DNA of 64,000 bases from Pratylenchus scribneri (lineage: Eukaryota; Nematoda; Chromadorea; Rhabditida; Pratylenchidae). A program made the position numbers and the translations under genes. The notes beneath the pieces are model-generated. The model saw only the letters and a program-made list of their open reading frames with translations, was not told the origin of the DNA and searched no databases. The stretch spans positions 62,001 through 126,000 of the forward strand of contig JAQSEB010000178.1 in NCBI GenBank assembly GCA_030063045.1. The letters are read 5' to 3'. Positions 1 to 11,393 of this stretch are shown one piece after another (positions within the stretch are counted from its first letter, which is position 1; each line of letters starts with the position of its first letter).

Positions 1-2496
1 AATGGACTTTATGCCGCTATTGAATTTTTCATGTCCGGAATGTCCATCACATTGGTCAATGATCGAATTTTATACACGAGGATTAGATCAATTTATTTAT
101 ATAACAGATGGATTGTTCGCATAAATTTTCTTTGCTCAACAAAAAATTCGGTAAAATATATTGACTAGCTCTATTTTCCTTTGTTTCCTAATTTTGATGA
201 AAATAAACAATGGATTTTTGTCTAAAAATATTCGGAATTTTTATTTTTAAAATTATTAAAAAATAAATTAAATTATTTTAATCAAAAAGGACAAATTACC
301 ATGGTATAAAACGGATATGGATTATTTGGATTTGAGTTTTTTAAATGTTTATTTAAAAGAATTGGAAAAGATGATGAAGGATAGATTGGAAAGTTTAATT
401 GAATTCAATAAAAAATGGAAATTATTCCCATCATCTTCTTTAATGTTGTTGTATGAAACGGAAGTCAAGGTTTTTATTTATTTTTTAACCCGTTTGCTTA
501 TTAATAAATATATTAATTTTAATTTGATAATTAATTATTTTTAATAAATTTTTAATTTTATTTTATTTTGAAATTAAGAAAATTGAATATTCCGAAAAAC
601 TTGGAAATTTTGCTTATTTGGGATTGCCAATAAAATCAATGAATTATCGAAATTTGCTCAGAACTAAAATGGAAGAATTTATTCAAGAAAATTTTCCCAA
701 TGGAACATCTCTAATTTCCTCAAAATTAATTGAAGAAAAATCGAAAAAAGAAGTAGAAAAATGGATTCATAAAGAAAAAATGGCAAATATTCAACGATTA
801 TTTGAGAAAAAATATGGAAGAGAAATAAAAGAAGATGAAAAAATATTTAATAAAAGAATTAGTCCAAATAAATTAGCTGAATTGGAGATGACAGAAAATG
901 GTGGAGAATGGATGAAATTGAGAGAATATCCAAAAATTCAATTCGATTTACTCTTTTGCGCCGGTGGAATAAATGATCGAATTAGGACGGAAATATTAGG
1001 TTTAATATATTTTAAAATTTTAAAATAATTAAAAATTAAATTTCTGAGTTTGTAATTTGTATTCCAACATAAAAATTTTTAGATATTGAAAAATGTTTTT
1101 ATATTTTTTGAAATTCTAAATTTATTAGATCTGACAAATTATATTTTACTAATATCATCTGGCACAATAGGGTAAATAATTGTTTTAGAAATTTTCAAAA
1201 ATTAACTTTTAACTAAAAATATAAATTGGAATTAAAATCGAACAATAAAAAATTTTTTTTAAATTATTTTATTAAAATTCATAAGTTATATCAAAATTAT
1301 TAAGGTGTCAAAATAACAAAAAAAGTGTCAACAAAATTTGCTAGTGCAATATTTATTAGAGGCAATTTTACACATGAATTTATTGATAGGATCGATTTTA
1401 GCGATCGGGAATTGGAAGAAAATTTATTAAAAAAGCAAAAAATTGAAGAATTCTTAAAATTAAGCCAAGTTATTCCAAATGAATTCAAAGAAAAATACAA
1501 AAATTTGAATGACATTTTACGGAAATCGTTGAAAAATGACATTATGATCCATCAAAATGAAGAAGTATTTCAATTTACAATGAAAATTAGCCCTTCTTTT
1601 GCGGAATTCTTTGAAGAAATTGATAAAATAAAAGAGAAAGATTTAGAAAATGCCGAAAAAATTCAAAAATTTCGAAATTGCATTTTGAGAAAATGGTTTG
1701 CTGCTATTTTTGATAGTATAAAGAAAATGGAGAAAAATGCCGATGAAAATTTTCTCCAATTTAACAATTTAGAGAAAATTTATGATAATGAATCAGCTGA
1801 ATTGAATATTGATGAGAATGGAAATGCGGGCAAATTTGATATTAATAAAATCAATTTCCATGGATTGGATTTGTCTGTGTTTGGTGTTTCAATTTTGACT
1901 GCAAAAAATCCGGTCAAATTATTTTTAAATGGCAAAGGAATGCAGCCGGAAAACAAATCGGCCAATAATATTAAACATTCAGCAATTATTGCAGCAATTG
2001 GGGATGCCAATGCGAATATGCACTTTTTTACTGGTGAAGCCGTTTCAATAGGTAAAATATATATCGTGATTTTTAAAATGAATTGAAACTTCTTACCAAT
2101 GAATGAATTAATTTATTAATGAAGTGTTATGATATTATTATTATTGGCCGAAATCTCATAAAAAAATTCAATTTTTTCCTCTTTAATCGAAAAAACATAG
2201 AAATAATTTTTTATTTTTCAAAATAATTTAATTAATTTTGTAATCAAATGAGATCAATTTTATTCTTTATTACATGTTTATTAAATATATATATATGGCA
2301 CATATTCCAAAAAATCTAATATGATATGAATTGTTTCGCAGGTCGATTATGTATTGAGAATGTGGCAACATTGGTCAAAAAATACAATCATGGGAAGATC
2401 AAAAATGATAATGATTTGGTCAAAGACATTCTTCAAGAGCTTAGACGATGGCAGAAAAACAGCGTGGAAAAAATGGCAATTTATGAAAATTTTTGA
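1..2496 (+). CDS. 3' part of an unrecognised multi-exon gene
   Basis: Five exons join in one frame: 1-150 (incomplete at the window edge), 290-469, 579-999, 1326-2051 and 2342-2496 (stop TGA). The junction phases close (0, 0, 1, 1), which is the main support, although the acceptors at 288-289 and 577-578 are weak (AAG without a long pyrimidine tract). The product is at least about 544 residues, lysine- and glutamate-rich, mostly hydrophilic, without visible membrane segments or a signal peptide in the part seen. Recognisable points are GGEWMKLREYPK near the end of exon 3, CAGGINDRIRTEI just after it, and a small-residue stretch AIIAAIGDANANMHFFTGEA late in exon 4. I do not recognise the family and assign no function. 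The true start lies left of the window. Exon 1 could end earlier than 150. Confidence 0.6.
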
Positions 2497-2599
2497 ATTA
2501 ATTATTCCATATTTTCATTTATTTGGGTTTAAACTTTAGATAAATCATATCTATCTGTTCAAGAAGCTGGCTCCAAACACCAAGATATTCTATTATATT

Positions 2600-3930
2600 T
2601 TTAACAAAGACATCTATATATTTCAATTTTTTATTCTTTAATCTTTTTTTTACGTGGATAAAACTTTGAACACCTTTCAAGAATTAATTTAATAATTATA
2701 ATATGGTTTTATATAAATGTCATTGAATACATCGAATTAATAGTCAATTTCATTTATTTTTTGGATTTATTTCATTAACATAAAAATACTTTTCCCAGAT
2801 TTAATCAATTTGCAAATTTAGTCTGAATCTGATATTTTCAAATTCTAACTTTTACAATATTTACATTTTGGATTTCCTTTTTTATTTTCATAGAATCCAA
2901 TTCTACGGTTCATACTTCATACGGGTTCATTTATTTGAAAGTCGTTTCAATGTTGTTATTTTCTTTTGATTTTGGCTTTTTCTCTATAAACGATGTGGGA
3001 GAAAGCATGCCGATGAAAAATCAATTCCCTCTTTTCGATCGATTATTGCCCAACTTCAATATTTTGCCCAGGAAAATGCTTTCCCCTCATCAATATCTAA
3101 TCCCACTTGACAATTCCATTTTCGGCCTGGTTTGAACCTATTTTGATCTTTTTTAAACCCATTTTGGTTTGAGTTGAATCCATTTTGTGAACCGATAATG
3201 ACATTATTCCCCTCTTCTCTCCATTTATGGAACTATTCTAATATTTTCATTCTTTTGACTTAAAAGATACTTCCCTCCTCCTCCTCGAAATTAAACCAGT
3301 TTGAAATGCCGACCAATGATAATCCATTTATTTTGTTGAATTGTAATCCCTGGTTTCCTGCTGACATTTCTACTGGTTAAGATTTCATTCCATTTCATAA
3401 CTGGGCCCTTCTAAAATGCCTGACAATACACACTATAATTGGCAATCCCATTTGTGTCTGTAGATTGATCTTACCCCCACCCCCCCCCCCCCCCCAAATG
3501 GCCCAGTCTGGAATGCCTGAGAAATGACAATTCCATTTATTTTAGTTGGATTATAATTTCTCCCCCTCCCATTCCAATCGGCCCTACTTGAAATTCTGGT
3601 AAAACATTAATGGTGATTAATCCCATATGGGTCTCTTGAGTTGGTCCACTTACAAATTGGCCCATTCTGAAAATTTGACCAAGACAATCCTATTTAATTT
3701 TGTTTTAAACCCTCCCCCAATAAATTTAGTTCAATTTAAATTAATGAGGCAAAGAATAGGCCAGAAAATTGAAGAATTGCTATTACGATATCAAAAAATT
3801 TATTACATTTAAAATATTCACAGATAAAAATGTTCAACTACAAGAAAAAAAAATATTAAAATAGCAGAAAAATTCTTGAAAAATTTTCAATTGTCTATTT
3901 TTTATCATTTTAAGCAATCGTACCTTTCTA
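2600..3930. other. Non-coding stretch with degenerate tandem repeats
   Basis: No convincing exon was found. Between about 3290 and 3720 there are four or five degraded copies of a roughly 90-130 bp unit, each starting near a GGCCCA-like word, followed by TCTGAAATGCCTGACAA-like sequence, a CCATTTATTTT block and a pyrimidine-rich CCTCCCCC end. A pure C tract of about 18 bases sits at 3480-3497. Short open frames here (for example 2935-3135 and 3627-3812) are not supported by splice context. Confidence 0.5.
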
Positions 3931-3935
3931 CCCAG

Positions 3936-5559
3936 ATTTAAATTGCATAATAATAAAAATGCAAATATTCCTTCTCCTTCTTATAATCAATCTAATATAT
4001 TATCATTTTGTCCACACGGAAACAAAAGTAAAAAAATACTTGTGGGCGAAGATGGTAAAAAAGTGATGTTAATGAAGGCAATTACTGGCAAATCTTTGAC
4101 TGAACCGGGAGACAATCAAGTAAATAAATTTTAATAATGCAATTTTTCAATGAAAATGATTTTAACGAATATATCTCAATAAATTTGCTGCTAGATTTAC
4201 CAGGCCAAACCGCTGGAATGGCCACACATGCAAAGACAGTGTGGAATGCTAAAATATAATGAAGTTGCAATGAAAATAGTGCATTTGATGATAAGGAAAA
4301 AATTTGAAATGTTAACACATGAAGTGGATATGCTTTGGTTGGCAAAGGCTTATGGGTGCCAACGTGTGGTGCAACTTTTTGAAGCGTCAGTTTATCAAAA
4401 GCATTATTTTAACCCGTTTTATTTTAGTCATATTACCAAGAATACGGTTTATATGGTCATGGAATTGGGTACTCAAACACTGGAAAAGAGAAAACATTTT
4501 ATATTATAGAAAGGGAATGTTGGCGAACATTTTATATTATAGAAAGGGAATGTTGGCGAACATTTTATATTATAGAAAGGGAATGTTGGCGAACATTTTA
4601 TATTATAGAAAGGGAATGTTGGCGAACATTTTATATTATAGAAAGGGAATGTTGGCGAACATTTTATATTATAGAAAGGGAATGTTGGCGAACATTTTAT
4701 ATTATAGAAAGGGAATGTTGGCGAACATTTTATATTATAGAATGGGAATGTTGGCGAACATTTTATATTATAGAAAGGGAATATTGGCGAACATTTCTAA
4801 AAGGAGAGAATTTTGGTGAACAATTTATTAAAAAGAGGCGAATAATTTCTTAATACATAGATTGATCCAAATGGGCTGAGTACAGCATCGGATATTTGGT
4901 CATTTGGTGTAGTGATTTGTGAAATTCTCATGGCTACACCACAAATCCAGTGGCTTATCAGTCATAAGAGATGGCCAAAAGAATGGCAGAATCCGAGGAA
5001 GTTGCTTTATTTGCATGGCATTATTTCAACTTCAATCATGTATGGTGATAATGCGGAGGAATGGAATGACCCAAAACAACAAAAGGAAGCGAAAATTGTA
5101 AAGGAAGAAATTATGACCATAATTGAAGAGGAATTTCCACATATTCATGTGTTGTTTGAAAATGTATAACTAATTTTGAATCAAAATTAATAGTAAATTC
5201 CTTTCGATTTAGTCATTTTTTTTGCTGAATCCGGAAGAGAGAGCAAATGCTAATGAAATTCAAAAATATTTGGAGGAAATTGTAGGTTGATTTTTTTTTG
5301 CATTTTACAAATCAAAATTTAGTCCAAAATGTATGAAAAAGAAGGAAAATGGCCGGGAAAAGATGAAGCAACAAGTATTTTAAAGGAGAATTTTAAGAAA
5401 GATACCATTTTAAATATTGAATGGGCAAAAAATGCCGAATTTGTGATTGAAGAGGAAATGGAGGAAGAGGGTCAAAAGAATACCGAAATGATGCAGAAAG
5501 GACAATCATCGACTCATCTCAGACACAATCCTCATAATCCGTCTGAACGAACTTCTTGA
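3936..5559 (+). pseudogene. Protein-kinase-like gene, catalytic core missing
   Basis: Exons 3936-4119, 4204 to about 4490, 4861-5163, 5213-5281 and 5323-5559 have kinase-like content and phase-0 borders. Exon 2 shows a VAMK word (subdomain II lysine), a helix with HEVDML (candidate subdomain III glutamate) and TVYMVMELG (subdomain V hinge). Exon 3 opens with SDIWSFGVVICEIL, the classic subdomain IX, and exon 4 gives NPEERANANEIQKYLEE, a subdomain XI ending. The tail is acidic and ends in NPSERTS. What should lie between, namely the HRD loop, DFG and the activation segment, is absent; that interval holds a 33-bp minisatellite, and the kinase frame hits a TAG in its first unit. A glycine-rich loop is also not visible. 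This is most simply a decayed kinase gene; a pseudokinase using an intron over the repeat, or an assembly collapse, are alternatives. The 5' start was not found. Confidence 0.65.
4490..4795 (+). repeat. 33-bp minisatellite, about nine copies
   Basis: Nine near-identical head-to-tail copies of a 33-bp unit containing CATTTTATATTATAGAAAGG and GGGAATGTTGGCGAA. Copies differ at only one or two bases (an A>T at about 4742 and a G>A at about 4782), so the array is young or homogenised. Since 33 is a multiple of three, one frame is open through the whole array and encodes KGMLANILYYR repeats, but this is not the frame of the flanking kinase exons. Confidence 0.95.
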
Positions 5560-5851
5560 ATTTTTTGATTATTGATGATGTACGAAAATGCATAAATGAA
5601 TTAAATCTTAAATCAATTATTTCATATTGTTGTTCAAAATTCTATTGTCAATTTGAGATAAATGGATAAGCAAATAATAATTTTATTTCAATATTATAAT
5701 TAGAATCTTTAAATCCTAACTTTCTTATTTTCCTTGCTTTTATAACCCATGGGATTATTGTTTCTAAAATGAGGTAGAGATCTAGCATTCATTACCACAT
5801 CATTAGAAAAAAAGCATTTTATCGGCAATGTTCACCTTCGATATTGTTTTT
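5560..5851. other. AT-rich 3' flank, no gene seen
   Basis: Spacer between the kinase-like gene and a transposon. It holds 3'-UTR-like AT-rich sequence and nothing else I can support. Confidence 0.5.
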
Positions 5852-6356
5852 GGTACTAGTCTGTTATTGGGGGGTGCAAAATTTTAATTGGGGGTGCAAA
5901 ATTTTAATGGGGGGTGCAATGTAAAATTTATTATTCTGCCTCTCCCCATAGTTTATTGACTGAAATATAGTAAGAGAAGAAATTCTAAACCCAAAAAGTC
6001 TTACCTACCCCTACACCTAAACCTAACAATATACTTCCCCTAAGCCCATCCGGGCTTACCCTAAACCTTAGCCTACCCCACTTTTAACCTCATTAGGGAT
6101 TTAGAAAAAACTTTTTAGGAGTTTAGGGTAGACTAACAATAGGTTATGAAGGCTGGTTGGGTATTATGGATAGGATTTAATGTGGGTAGGATTTAGGGTT
6201 AGGGTAGGTAGAATTCGGTTTAGGGTTGTTCTTCTATTGTGTAATGGTCTTTAAAGTATTAGGGGAGGCAGAATAATAAATTTTAGAGTGCACCCCCCCA
6301 TTAAAATTTTGCACCCCCCGTTAAAATTTTGCACCCCCCAATAACAGACTAGTACC
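5852..6356. mobile_element. TIR element with GGTACTAG ends and 8-bp TSD
   Basis: A 505-bp element with near-perfect inverted arms of about 90 bp, starting GGTACTAGTCTGTTATTGGG and ending with its reverse complement. Both arms carry direct repeats of GGGGGTGCAAAATTTTAAT. The flanks are TTGTTTTT at 5844-5851 and 6357-6364, an exact 8-bp target-site duplication, although T-rich. The centre contains CCTAACC/TTAGGGT-like words. There is no open frame for a transposase, so it is a MITE. A diverged second copy lies at 54546-54964. The 8-bp duplication fits hAT- or Merlin-type transposition. Confidence 0.9.
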
Positions 6357-6896
6357 TTGTTTTTTTTACACCGTTTCCTGGGTTTTTGCATTAAGAAAAA
6401 TCCGATTATCAAAAAATTAAAAAATTTTGCACGAAATTTGAACTCGAAATAATCAACTTTGATCAAAATAGTGAAGAATTGAAAGAAAAAGGTATTTAAA
6501 ATGAAAATGCATATTTGAAAAATTATATTTTTTTCTCAGTTTAACTTTTGTACTTTTTTTTAAATATTTATCAATATTAATTTAAAAAATCGCATGAAAA
6601 GTTTGTCTCGGAATTAATTTAAAAGTGAAAGATGAAAAGTAAATTCCATCCAACTCCCATTCTCCTCGATCCTTCTTAAGGTAATAACAAATAAATGTTC
6701 AACATATAAATACAAAATTTTGAACAAATTATAATCTATTTTGAATAAAAAGCTTTTAGAAATATTTCAGCACAATCAATATATCCATAATAGACTAATC
6801 AAATTTATCAAGTTTTTTTTGGGATTTTTTTAATTTCAGATCACATCAATGATAATGGATCAAATGATTATTCCAATGTTTTTCTTTTTTTTCGCA
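6357..6896. other. AT-rich spacer
   Basis: Nothing recognised. It is the downstream flank of the minus-strand lectin gene, whose stop codon is at 6897-6899. Confidence 0.5.
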
Positions 6897-8110
6897 TCAT
6901 TTCTTGCAAACATAGCCCAGAACAAGGCCGTTGTTGTTTTCGTCCTCACATGTGTGGTCGACCCAGCCATTTTCCTGAATTTATTTATTATTTTAAAAGA
7001 AATGTTTAATTGATTTTGATTGAAAATTGAATAAAGAGATATGCCATCTTTTACCCAAAAAAAGAAGTAAGAGAATAAATTTAAAAAAATATTAATATGA
7101 GCTTAATCAACAAATATAGAATAAATTCATGCAAATTTTTAAAATAAATATTTTAATCTGATAAATATCAATTTTACCTACCTTGCCATAAATGAAGACA
7201 CAATCTTCTTCCCCAACAAAATTGTTTGGCTCCGGCCCAGATGTGCCAATCGCCCAAGGATGTTTTCCAGAATTCATCGTACACACTCCAAAATCAAATG
7301 GGGTTCCATCAGTCCAGGAACAGCTGATCAAATCTTTGTTCCGTGAATTTCGATGTAACAAAAGGCCCAACCAAAATCCAGTATCATCGAATTCTTTGAC
7401 AATATCTTAAAAATGATAAAAGATAAGAAAAGTAACAAAACGTCTCCAATTATTATTTTTTATGAAATACGAGTTTAATAGAAAAAGTCAAAGATAGACA
7501 AAGCCATAAAATAAACTTTAACCCACTTAGAAGGAATTTTTCCTCCTCCAAACTGTGAATCGATGCCAATTTTCCGCCCATTTCATGGCAAGCATCAGTC
7601 GCATCCCGTTGGTTAATTGGGCCCTCAACAATCTGGAAATAAATTTATTACATGTTAAAAAATCATTTACCCATCCCCATTTCAAGGAAAATTCATGTTT
7701 TAAAACATAATTCGCATTTTTTAAATTCTCATTTTTCCAAAAAAAAAATGTATTTCTTCTAAAAAATTAGATTAAATAATATTTAAATGAAAATATTTCT
7801 AATAAATTATATTTATTTTTTACAATATCAATTTATCCTATCAATCTTGGATTCTTCCGATTTAGGAAACGAAAAATTCAATGAATTCATACCCCGAAAA
7901 TATTTTAAATTTAAATCTGCACTTTATGATTTAAATTTAATAAATCAAATCTAATTTGGTTGATAACAATTCATTTATTATAAAATTTACCTTGTAGCAA
8001 TGGTTGTTAAACTCTTTCCATTCTTCGCTAGAATTGCATGCAGCCAAAATTAGGGAAGGCAAGAAAAATGGAAGGAAAAGCCAAACAATGGTGAATGAAA
8101 TTTGATTCAT
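6897..8110 (-). CDS. Secreted C-type lectin domain protein
   Basis: Four exons read on the minus strand: 7991-8110, 7527-7632, 7182-7405 and 6897-6974; 528 nt, 175 residues, phases closing exactly. The N-terminus has a long hydrophobic signal peptide ending at about residue 28 (LPSLILAA). The rest is one C-type lectin fold: CNSSEEWKEFNNHCYK opens the domain, ACHEMGGKLASIHS is the first conserved cysteine/helix region, then FWLGL, SWTDGTPFDFG, an EPN triplet followed by EEDCVF, and the closing GWVDHTC...GYVCKK. EPN is the calcium/mannose-type specificity motif in animal lectins; the usual WND partner reads WVD here, so calcium-dependent sugar binding is plausible but not certain. Nematodes have large clec families, often secreted by gut, epidermis or glands. 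The start is the first ATG before the signal peptide. Confidence 0.92.
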
Positions 8111-9168
8111 TAAATCTTTTGGAAAATACGAAATTTTTTGCTTAATTATTAAAATATTTTAATTAAAAATGCACAAAAATTACTAAAATGAAATGCTCAT
8201 ATTGACTAGCCATATATGACAGTTAAAATTGATTAAATGGAAATATTTTTATTTTTTTTTTTTGCAATGATTTATTAATTTAAAAATATAATAGAATTGA
8301 ATGATCAGAGGCCCACACATGTTTCTTAAAAAATTTTTTTAAATGTGAGGGCTTTTAGGTGATAATTTTTTAAAGAAATATGAAAATAAATATATTTGGT
8401 TGGAATAAAAAATTTTCAATAAAATTGATAAAAAATAAATAAATCATTGAAAGATATGTTATTTTAAGAAGAATATTTTGTGTAAATGAATGTTTAAATA
8501 GGTTTATGGAATGTTAAAATAGAAAATGAATTAGGAATTTAAAAAAATGGAATGTGAAATTTGTAGAGAAAGAAAAACGGCATTGCCAAAATATCAAAAA
8601 AATTTTAATAGCACAAATCCGTATATAAATTACTTCAACTCTCTGTTCAGCCACATTCTCTTCATTTCGAGTTGACAATTTCCACCACGATCTCGTTTAG
8701 CTGATCGAGAATTATGGAAATTTTTTCTAGAGAAAGGGAGTTTAATTGGTCCCCCGGACCGAGTTCGTCAATTAATCTTCCCTAACATTTTGAATAATCA
8801 CAAAAAATAATATCGAATGTTGGCATAAATAAATATTTTATGGAAAATTCTCAATTATTTAGGCATTGTATGAACTAAAGTCAACACCGTCCTTTAATGA
8901 TGCTGACTAAAATTACCTTTAAACTAGCTGCTGATAGTCTTCTATTTCACTAGCACTTTTCAAAATAATTTTATTTATAAATTATTCTATCAAATTTACT
9001 CTATCAAACATTTTTAAATTAATGAGCCGAAAAATAAATTTATTCTAAAAGATAGGAAAAATAGTCATTTAAATTTTAAATATAATACAATCAAAAAATA
9101 TAGTTTTTTAAATGTATCTTAACGAAAAATTTATGCGTCCTCCTTTTTTCTTCCATTGTTACATCATT
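8111..9168. other. AT-rich spacer with a TATA-like upstream block
   Basis: No gene seen. At about 8617-8735 a GTATATAAATTAC word is followed 60-100 bp later by CATTTCGAGTTGACA, GCTGATCGAG and GGAAATTTTTTCTAG. A similar ordered set occurs at about 9955-10090, upstream of the small secreted-protein gene, so this may be a duplicated promoter or relic of a related gene. Confidence 0.35.
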
Positions 9169-9741
9169 TCAAGCATGGCCATGACCAGCGACAAATCTCA
9201 CAGCGTTACGTCCACCTGGGCTATCAAGTATGCGGTTAGCCGCTAAATTTATTAGAATATTATATTTTATTTTAGAGCCACCCTCACATTTTGTAAACTC
9301 TATAGCCTATATTGGATATAAAGGATAAAAAATATATTTCTCCCGGAATTGTGTTAACGATAATTTTATTTAAATATTTTTACAATTTTTTGGACATAGA
9401 AATCCTGTTATCAGAGCCTAACTTTTGATTTTTTCAATGATATCCGCCTTTTACCATAAAAATTTCTGCTCTAAAGAAAACTACGGACGGATATAACTAT
9501 AATAAGGCTAAAGTTCTGCAATCAACATTATTCCATCATATTAAAAAGATAAGCCTAAGTTTATTTACTTACCTTGAATCCCTGCTTCTGACACTCCGGC
9601 ATTTCTCATTCCCGTATTAACGACATGTTTTGCAGCTTCATGTTGGAGATGGTCACCCATTTGATGATGGAGAGAGGCTCCAGATAACAAATTGACAAGT
9701 AAGAAGAAAAAGAAGAAAACCAGCAGCAAGAATTGGCGCAT
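9169..9741 (-). CDS. Small secreted protein, 80 aa, family unknown
   Basis: Two exons on the minus strand, 9573-9741 and 9169-9242, joined by a clean GTAAGT donor and a TTTAG acceptor at phase 1; 243 nt including the TGA stop. Residues 1-22 form a strong signal peptide rich in Phe and Leu and ending LLSGA. The mature part is about 58 residues, without cysteine, with several histidines (SLHHQMGDHLQHEAAKHVV and a GHGHA C-terminus), and a GVSEAGIQAANRILDSPGG stretch. I do not recognise it. Size, secretion signal and absence of domains resemble nematode neuropeptide precursors, antimicrobial peptides or effectors; no dibasic cleavage sites support the first option. Confidence 0.7.
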
Positions 9742-10741
9742 AATTTTAATTTGATGGGAAAAAATGAGGGAAAAGCTTAAATTGATGAGGCTTGAGGGGA
9801 GAAAATGAAGCCATTGGCCAAATTTTACATATAATTTATAAACAAGGTGAAATAGTAAAGGCGAGTGACTCTTGGCATCATCTGATATCAAGTGAACCAA
9901 ATGCGCTGCATTTCCTCTCGAAAAATTATAATTTGCCAACCTAAAAATGGGAAATTTATATAAAAAGCCTCGATTGAGATGGAAAATAAGAAATAGTTGG
10001 AGAGAGGAAGTGAAAGGAAAATCAATCATTTCGAGCTGGCATTTTTCTGCTCTTCGATTAGCTAATCGGCTGACTGAGAAATTTTGGAAATTCATTCTAG
10101 TGATGTAAAGAAAGTTTAGATTGGGAATGGAACAAAAACATTATTCGAACAAAACCCCGGGAATGAAACAAGAAAATGTAAACCTAATCAAAAAACAATG
10201 AAATAGTTTTTAAATAATTTATTCAATCAAAAGATATTAAAAACATCAAAGTGAAATGGAATTTTGTTGAGTAAAATTATGTGATTTGATAAATGTGTTG
10301 AATGGAATTTAAAAATGAATTAAAGTGAAAAATAAAATATGCACTGTTTTGTGTCATTTTGGAATTTCAAATTGGGTCATATTCATATTTAATATAAAAA
10401 TCCTCTGTTTTATTCCTCTTTTTCTTCCATCATTCATTATTGGCCAAAAACAACATCAGAAATTTGGCCAAATGCTTGCAAACCAATTTATGGCCAAATT
10501 CGATCCAATCCATTTATTGGCATTCCTTGGAACAATAGAAGGCCATTTTACATTTTGCGCATTTCAGAATTTTGAGCACATCATCGCCATTCAGTCCACA
10601 ACAGCTGCACTGCGCCGTTCGATTGAGAAATTTCACCTATGGATGGATTTGGATTAGAAAATATTAAAATGAATTTTTTTTTTGGTTCTTTTACAGTTCC
10701 TCCGTCCAATCAATAATTATTAAGAATCCAATCCCTAATTA
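9742..10741. other. Upstream region of the small secreted gene and spacer
   Basis: A TTATATAAAAAG word (readable as TATATAA on both strands) lies at about 9955-9967. The block 9955-10090 resembles 8617-8735. The short plus-strand frame 10325-10657 has no splice context and no domain and is not called as a gene. Confidence 0.35.
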
Positions 10742-11060
10742 TGAGTCCGATGAAAAATTCTATATCCCGTGATATTTTTAAGTCCAACAATTTTTAATGC
10801 GTCCAATAATATTTTAATGAGTGCTATTAAAAAGTGCAAATTTTACTTTCCTTAAAGCTAAATTCTACCATATACAAAAATCCATCCTGCTGGACCAACT
10901 TAAACCTAATTTAGCCTATCTTAGACTTCGTTAAGGAAGGCTGGGTGCAGCATGGGATTTAGGATAGAACTCGGATAGATTTATGGTGGAATAGGGTTTA
11001 GGTTTTTGGGCGCATAAAATATTATGGGACAAATAATTTTTCATGAGATTCATAATTATT
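10742..11060. mobile_element. Degenerate TIR element
   Basis: The left arm contains ATGAAAAATTCTATATCCC followed by GTGATATTTTTAAGTCC; the reverse complement of the right arm (about 11010-11055) contains ATGAAAAATTATTTGTCCC and ATAATATTTTATGCGCC. The arms match imperfectly over about 35-40 bp. The middle carries GCCTATCTTAG... and TGGGATTTAGGATAG, similar in style to the centre of the element at 5852. No TSD could be fixed. Confidence 0.5.
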
Positions 11061-11393
11061 TAACTATAGTATTTATATTTAATCAAAATGTTTGAGACTT
11101 ATCTAACGAGTGAATTTTGAAAAATTTAATTCCGAAATTTTTGTTTTTAATCGTTTTTTTGTAAGAATTTTAAAAATTCAAAACTAAAAACTATCAGAGA
11201 TCAAGCCATGAATTTTCTATATTTTTTTTAGCTTATTATTGAATGTATTTAATCGACATATTGAATAATCGAAAAAGAAAAGCTTTTTATATATTATTTT
11301 AATATTTTATATCGAATATAAATTTAATTCAATAAATTATCTTGGTGTGTTTACATAATAAAATATTGTTTGAATAGGGGAAAAATTAATGAT

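Noticed and set aside
3476..3497. Poly-C, poly-G and similar tracts (also 18776, 40491, 54899) as regulatory G-quadruplexes
   Set aside because: They are single homopolymers, three of them inside or beside repeat elements, and their exact length is unreliable in assemblies.
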